Shown: in pieces, positions 59,321 through 64,000 of the stretch
Position numbering within the stretch: position 1 is the first letter of the stretch
Layout: each line of letters opens with the position of its first letter
NCBI GenBank assembly: GCA_039707655.1
Contig: CM077667.1
Span: forward strand, 539,938,222-540,002,221
DNA from: Elymus sibiricus
Lineage: Eukaryota > Streptophyta > Magnoliopsida > Poales > Poaceae
DNA length: 64,000 nucleotides
Direction: 5' to 3'
Notes under the pieces: generated by a model
The model's database searches: none
What the model was told of the DNA's origin: nothing
What the model saw: the letters and a program-made list of their open reading frames with translations, nothing else
Position numbers and translations under genes: made by a program

Positions 59321-61496
59321 AAAAGGGAGGAGGGGGGAATGAAAGTATTGATCTTACGGCTACGGGATTTTTTGCGAAAAAAAGTTCTACGAAACCTGTT
59401 AACATGAGATCTTTTTCAAAGATCTCGACGCAAGAAATCTGAAAATGTTTCTGGATTTCAACACACGGTTGAAATGATAAAATGTTTTGACAAAACAAGT
59501 CTACAAAAAAGGGATAACTTCCATGTTGCAACAACTGACGAATATGTAGTGCTCCACTTGTCAGGGTCTGAGAAGATGGGAGTGACTTTTGCAAAGGATA
59601 CTCCTCAACTACAGATTTCAAACAAACAGGCAAGGGAGACGACCCGGGCGAGCTAGTATCTCGAGTCTTGTGGGCCGGCCCACACTATAGGGATTGTAAG
59701 CGTCATTATGCTAGTCAACGATAAGGTGTTGACTTGGAGCTCTTAGGAAAATCGGTACTTTAGGTGACACTCTCTTTACCTGCCAGGCCCATGCAAAGTG
59801 AAAGGAAAACTGAAAAGAAAAACAAAGAAAAATATAAAATATTCCGAAACAATAAAACACTATTGTTCTACCAGTTTAGAAATTAAACGTATTTATAAAG
59901 TATTCACAAATTTGGAAATATCTTAGCATAACTAGAAAATGCAAAGAAATTTAGAAAAAGTACATGAATTTCAAAATAATTTTGATATATTAGAAAATGT
60001 TGATGAACTTTAAATATGTTTGACAATTTAGAAATATGTCTCCGAATAAACAATGATCGAAAATTTTAAAAAATGTTTGTGGATTGAAGAAAAATCATGA
60101 ATTTAAAAAATGAGCACACAATTGAATAAGATCCCGACTTTAAGAAAATATTTAGGAAAATTAAAATATTCATAAATGTAAAAATATATCATTATTTTCA
60201 AAAATGTTTGAGATCTTGAAAAAATAATTGAGATCTTGTAAAAATCGTCTGATTTCGAAGATGTTCTGTAATTTGTTTGAAAAAATGTGATGGAGGTTGA
60301 TATGTTGTCGGCCTAGAAGAGTTCAGTGGGTTTGCTTTGCGTGCTGACAGATCCCATACACAAATTCACGCACACACACGCGCGCACACACACACATGCG
60401 CGCGCACACACACACACACACATTATAAGACAACGTAAAATTATATTTAGAATAAAAATAATTACATTTATATTGATGAACAACGTAAAATTTGACATAA
60501 GAAAACAAATATATAGGTCATAAGACAAGAAAAAAATACATTTATGTATATTTACACTATGTTTTTATGTTTGTAAATTTACGTGACATAAATTATTTTT
60601 TACGGTGATTATAAATTTTCTTGCGACCTCTTTTTACGTATGAAGTAAGGAAAAAATTACCGAACGTAAAATTACGATGCATTGATGTTAAAATAGAGGG
60701 GGTGAAGAATAACTATTCCTGACACAGGGTGACGAATAGTTAATCCGTATATATCTCTGCCAATTATGTTTCAGACAGACATTCTAAAAAAAATAGTTGT
60801 TCCATACGGACAAACTACATAGAGCGATAGTAGTGCTACTGTGCATCGTCATGGCTCACCATATACTCTATATTTCTAGCAAACGCAATGGTGCCTGCAA
60901 TAGCCGACGTTCGCGTCAGTTGCATCATGTGTTAAAAAATGGTCATCGTGTATTATTAAACATTTATCATGCATTAAAAATTATATAGCGTTTTTTTAAA
61001 GTTAGTTATCATACTTTTAAACATATAGTTATTTTAAATATGCATGAATTTTTAATTTTTTTTAAGAACAATTGAATTGCATGAAATATTTTTTAGATGC
61101 ATCATCACATTTTTGAAATCTCAAGAACATTGGTTCGCCTCTAGATTTTTAACTTATACAAATTAAACTACTGAGTAATTTCATTAAACCTTTTCATCCT
61201 TTTATTTGCATCATGTATTGCATGTTAATCAATTATGTTCCCTGAAGCAAAGTGAACCATCGTGTCAGTTAGTGTTCTCTTTTTTTCGTTTAAAATTGTT
61301 CATTTTTCTTGATAGTTTGCTTCTGGCTCGGCTTAAATTGCCTTCACTGTGGGCGAGGCAAGGTTCTGCGTCGCTAAAAGCGAAGTATACAGTATAAACG
61401 CACCCTAGCTAGCCTGCTATCTGGTGGGGTATACCATCATGGGCTTCGACTCTCCCATCCCGGACAACAAATATGTGATGGCGGCCAGCATAGTTT
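59321..61496. other. AT-rich intergenic, no gene seen
   Basis: Long stretches of AAA/TTT-rich sequence with GAAATTT-type words, plus one dinucleotide repeat at 60368-60422. No gene is supported. Confidence 0.45.
60368..60422. repeat. CA/CG dinucleotide microsatellite
   Basis: Alternating CA and CG/GC runs, all purine-pyrimidine alternating over about 55 bases, so Z-DNA-prone. Confidence 0.9.
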
Positions 61497-61514
61497 ACTT
61501 GGAAATGTTAACAT

Positions 61515-61602
61515 ATTTGGCTGGGCGTCCCCATGACCACATCCTTATACCGATGAACATTGTTGAGAATGAATAAATCAGGCGAGATTTCTCAAAAAAA
61601 AA
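61515..61602 (+). mobile_element. Short 5'-truncated LINE or SINE insertion with 18-bp target duplication
   Basis: An 88-base insert ending in nine or ten A is flanked by exact copies of ACTTGGAAATGTTAACAT (61497-61514, 61603-61620). The tail GAATAAATCAGGCGAGATTT resembles LINE 3' ends in cereals. This is target-primed reverse transcription of only the last bases of an RNA. Confidence 0.85.
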
Positions 61603-61620
61603 ACTTGGAAATGTTAACAT

Positions 61621-62024
61621 GCTTCAATATAGTCGTGTACGCAAGTCAAAATATGTGTCTCATATTAAAAAATAACTCCTATAAAAAGGTATGTATTTAA
61701 AAATATTCACATATTTTTAGAAATGTTCAAATATTTTGAAGAGTTGTTCATGTTTGTGTGGGGTATGTTCATATACTTTGGAAAAATGTTCGCATATTTC
61801 CTCCAAAAGGGAAAAACATCACAGAAAGTAAGGCTAGCAACATGAAGCACAAATAAATGAGAGGAATGAAATAACCACATAATACTATTTCAACAATTTC
61901 GCTCATGTCTAGGCTTCACCTGATCTTAACATGTGATTGATGTAGACCCATGCGGTTACTTCAACATTTCAGAGCCGTCGAATATATTTCCACATGTGAA
62001 ACACAAAGTACCTCGAACGACATA
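61621..62024. other. Intergenic, nothing recognised
   Basis: AT-rich sequence without gene or repeat support. Confidence 0.4.
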
Positions 62025-62158
62025 AGGGCATCTACAAATTGACTTGCAAATTCAACCCCTCAAACGCCAGCGGGCGGGCGCGTCCGCGGACGGTGACCGG
62101 TCAAGCCTGAAATAATCCATTCTACGACCGGATACCTCAAATCCATACTATTACATGC

Positions 62159-62650
62159 AGTGGCGGAGCCAGCTATCTGGCAAGCCTAGGCGTCCGCCAC
62201 ACCTAAATCTGCCGCAAGTACCTGCTACATATACTAGTGCGCCTACGTGTTGCATGCTGGTGGAGATTATGTATAGTAACCTACAAGTACTTTGTATTTG
62301 TACAATATTGCCTACGCGTTGGGCATCTTCCTGACGGGCCTGATGTAATGTGCATGCAACTTACCTACACCGAACTAAAACACAAATGCACAACAATGAT
62401 CCTTTTTTTTTGTGGGGTGCACAACAATGATCCAACCGGCCAACTCACGGCTGCGAGTCGCAACAGCTTCGCCGTTTCGAGCTTCGGTGATTTGGAGTGC
62501 CAATACTTCAATTCTGGATTTATGGTTGTATTTGCAGAACTCTAATTAATATATATCTGGTAATTTTGTGAGCTTTTGCATAGTTGCATTATACATGATT
62601 TTCTCTTTCATAAATCTCGCCACACCTAATTTTTTTTCTGCCTCCGCCAC
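62159..62650. mobile_element. hAT-type element, about 492 bp
   Basis: Ends AGTGGCGGAGCC and CTCCGCCAC, flanked by TTACATGC (62151-62158 and 62651-62658). If the first base is C, the border shifts by one. Same TIR type as the elements at 26580, 46489 and 48290. Confidence 0.75.
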
Positions 62651-62946
62651 TTACATGCAACGTAACATAATATTTAAAAGGAGCTCCTCCGCCTCCGCCG
62701 TGCCCATGTCTGACGGCCGGTTGCACTCCCTAGAGTGTTGGTCCCGTCACTGGTAAGGTGGAGTAGGACATGGGACACCAACCGGCTCACGGAGTCGAGC
62801 TCCCGTCGTATCCCATGCCCTACTATTCCTTGTCGGAGCCCACAAACCGGATGATGCTGGTGGGCGTGGGATCGATGATGGATCCCTCATAGGAGGAGCC
62901 GACGTCCTCCACGAGACCACGACGCGGTTGCGGAGCCCGCACTAGT

Positions 62947-63345
62947 TCACCATACGGGGCGCCGGAGAATGCGACTCCGCTTTGTCAACGTCCACCACTG
63001 CGTAGGCTGCCGCCACGGCATGTTTGCGTAGGAGGACGTCCATGGTGCATCCTCCAGCTCGGCGCTCCAAAGGAGGGGTTGCGCGTCCGTCACCGCATTC
63101 GAACGCCAGACGGACCGCATCGCCTCTGGTGAGGTAGCGATGACACCCCTAGCGGTGGATCCATGCGCCGGTTGTGCGGACGCAATGGATTCCCGATGAC
63201 AGGAGTCTGAGCGCTGCTGTCGGGCGGCCTCCTCCCGGGAGCAGCGGAGCGCAAGCCGGACGGTCATCTCCTCCTCGGGACCGTGTGGGGTGAGTTCATG
63301 GTTGGCAGATCTATAGGTGTAGGACTTGGATCCGCTGCCCGCCAT
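62947..63345 (-). pseudogene. Unidentified GC-rich gene-like frame in the MULE-like element
   Basis: An ATG-started frame of 132 codons (MAGSGSKSYTYRSANHELTP at its start) with a plausible GC-rich 5' leader up to about 63520. It contains an Arg/Glu-rich segment (ALRCSREEAARQQ). An overlapping frame near 63040-62945 (MDVLLRKHAVAAAYAVVDVD) looks equally protein-like, which suggests a frameshift. Neither was recognised. It may be a captured host fragment. Confidence 0.35.
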
Positions 63346-63677
63346 ACCGGAGAAGGCCGGAGATCACCGGATGGGAGCTTGGGTGGCGGAGTGGAGTGGC
63401 TAGGGTTTGGTCTGGGAATGGGATCGAAATGAATATATGTCGGGTCAGGTGGGCTAGCGTGGACGGGGCGACGTGGCGGAGGCGTTGGGTCACGCCTGGG
63501 CCTCCCCATATGCGCCTCATATTTGGCTAGATATGAGGGATGCCGGTTAGTCCGAACGTTTGAGGTCGATTTGAGGTGTCCCTTTGGTCGCGTTTTTGTG
63601 ACCGGTCACTGACCGGACCGTCCGTCCGGACATTTGAGATTGGTTTGGGGCGTCCAACCGTAGATGCTCTAAAGTCT

Positions 63678-63800
63678 CCCATTGTTTTCCTCCGAGCCTC
63701 AACAAACAAAACACAAGCTCAAATCACTAGTGGTAAATTCCCATTGTTCTTCTCCGAGCCTCAACAAACAAAACTCAAACTCAAATCGCTAGTAGTAAAT
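63678..63800 (+). repeat. Two tandem copies of a 62-bp unit
   Basis: The phrase CTCCGAGCCTCAACAAACAA is repeated with a 62-base period directly beside the end of the MULE-like element. From 63800 to the window end nothing is recognised. Confidence 0.85.
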
Positions 63801-64000
63801 GTTGAGGCGACATCCATACCTCCACAAACTTTCTAAAAGCATGAGTGTACACTCTGGAATATTTCGGACGATCCAAAATACCAAAAGTAGCAAGCCACAT
63901 GGATTCGTAATTTCGTATTCACTAGGGGTGGCTCGTCTTTCATTTCCTCGAAGGTTTGACGGGAATTGACAACTCTGGATTTCAACGACGGTGGGGAGAG

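Larger units (their letters stand above)
62025..63670. mobile_element. Probable MULE-like non-autonomous element carrying GC-rich gene-like DNA
   Basis: Inverted ends AGGGCATCTAC (62025) and GTAGATGCTCT (63670), with further inverted matches around CCCCTCAAACG and GACCGGTCA, fit a Triticeae Mutator-type MITE family. No 9-bp target duplication is visible. The middle carries a GC-rich minus-strand gene-like segment (62690-63520) and a nested hAT-type element. Confidence 0.45.

Noticed and set aside
60313..60528. Cys/Val-rich frames across the CA repeat
   Set aside because: Translation of a dinucleotide repeat.

Overview
The window is nuclear DNA of a grass, most likely Triticeae (wheat, Aegilops or barley lineage). 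The case rests on content: CACTA elements with 'TTTAGTCCCGGTTGG' subterminal inverted repeats, an Angela/BARE-like Copia element, Stowaway MITEs, plant-type spliced genes and very high nested transposon density. I see no rRNA, tRNA or CRISPR array, though small RNA genes cannot be excluded by eye. Only one ordinary host gene is convincing: a SOSEKI (DUF966, DIX-like) polarity gene on the minus strand at 8816-10080, with two exons and a TATA box.

Layout. 1-1934: right part of a CACTA element with a spliced Ulp1-like (C48) protease gene. 1935-7762: L1-type LINE cut at its 5' side by that CACTA and carrying a 761-bp TIR element inside its RNase H region. 7763-11405: SOSEKI gene and flanks. 11406-15062: hAT-like element (8-bp TSD CTTCCTTC) holding an old LINE 3' remnant and, nested inside, a 2.4-kb CACTA (12555-14989, TSD TAC). 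15200-24062: complete 8.9-kb Mutator-like element (MULE) with a perfect 9-bp TSD. 24072-28640: intergenic DNA with a NAM-associated pseudogene, a Stowaway MITE split by a hAT-like element, and a diverged duplicated non-coding block. 28641-40928: 12.3-kb CACTA (TSD TAC) with a decayed Ptta/Ulp1 gene, a 2.7-kb insertion, a 340-bp tandem array and a small coiled-coil/transmembrane gene. 42150-43822: truncated CACTA. 43835-45740: old tandem duplication. 46489-48474: small MITEs. 49171-58876: Copia LTR retrotransposon in minus orientation. 58877-64000: AT-rich DNA with minisatellites, a short retro-insertion, and a MULE-like element carrying gene-like sequence.

The most system-like object is the MULE. 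Two genes run inward from long TIRs (about 400 bp each) and converge: a MURA-type transposase (1139 codons, DDE, SWIM and CCHC fingers, C-terminal coiled coil) and a plant mobile domain (PMD) gene (680 codons, eight coding exons). This is the layout of maize MuDR with a PMD gene in place of mudrB. Both 5' non-coding exons and their splice donors lie in the TIRs. Four 150-bp repeats carrying the TIR's own GGCGCC palindromes sit where the genes converge. The reading frames are otherwise intact but hold three in-frame nonsense codons (two in MURA, one in PMD).

The CACTA elements show a second recurring theme: a Ulp1-like protease gene, a small tail-anchored coiled-coil gene and a shared 340-bp repeat, with no TNP2-type transposase visible in the one complete large copy. 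Exon borders were read by eye from GT/AG sites and frame continuity; family names come from motif recognition, not from searches.
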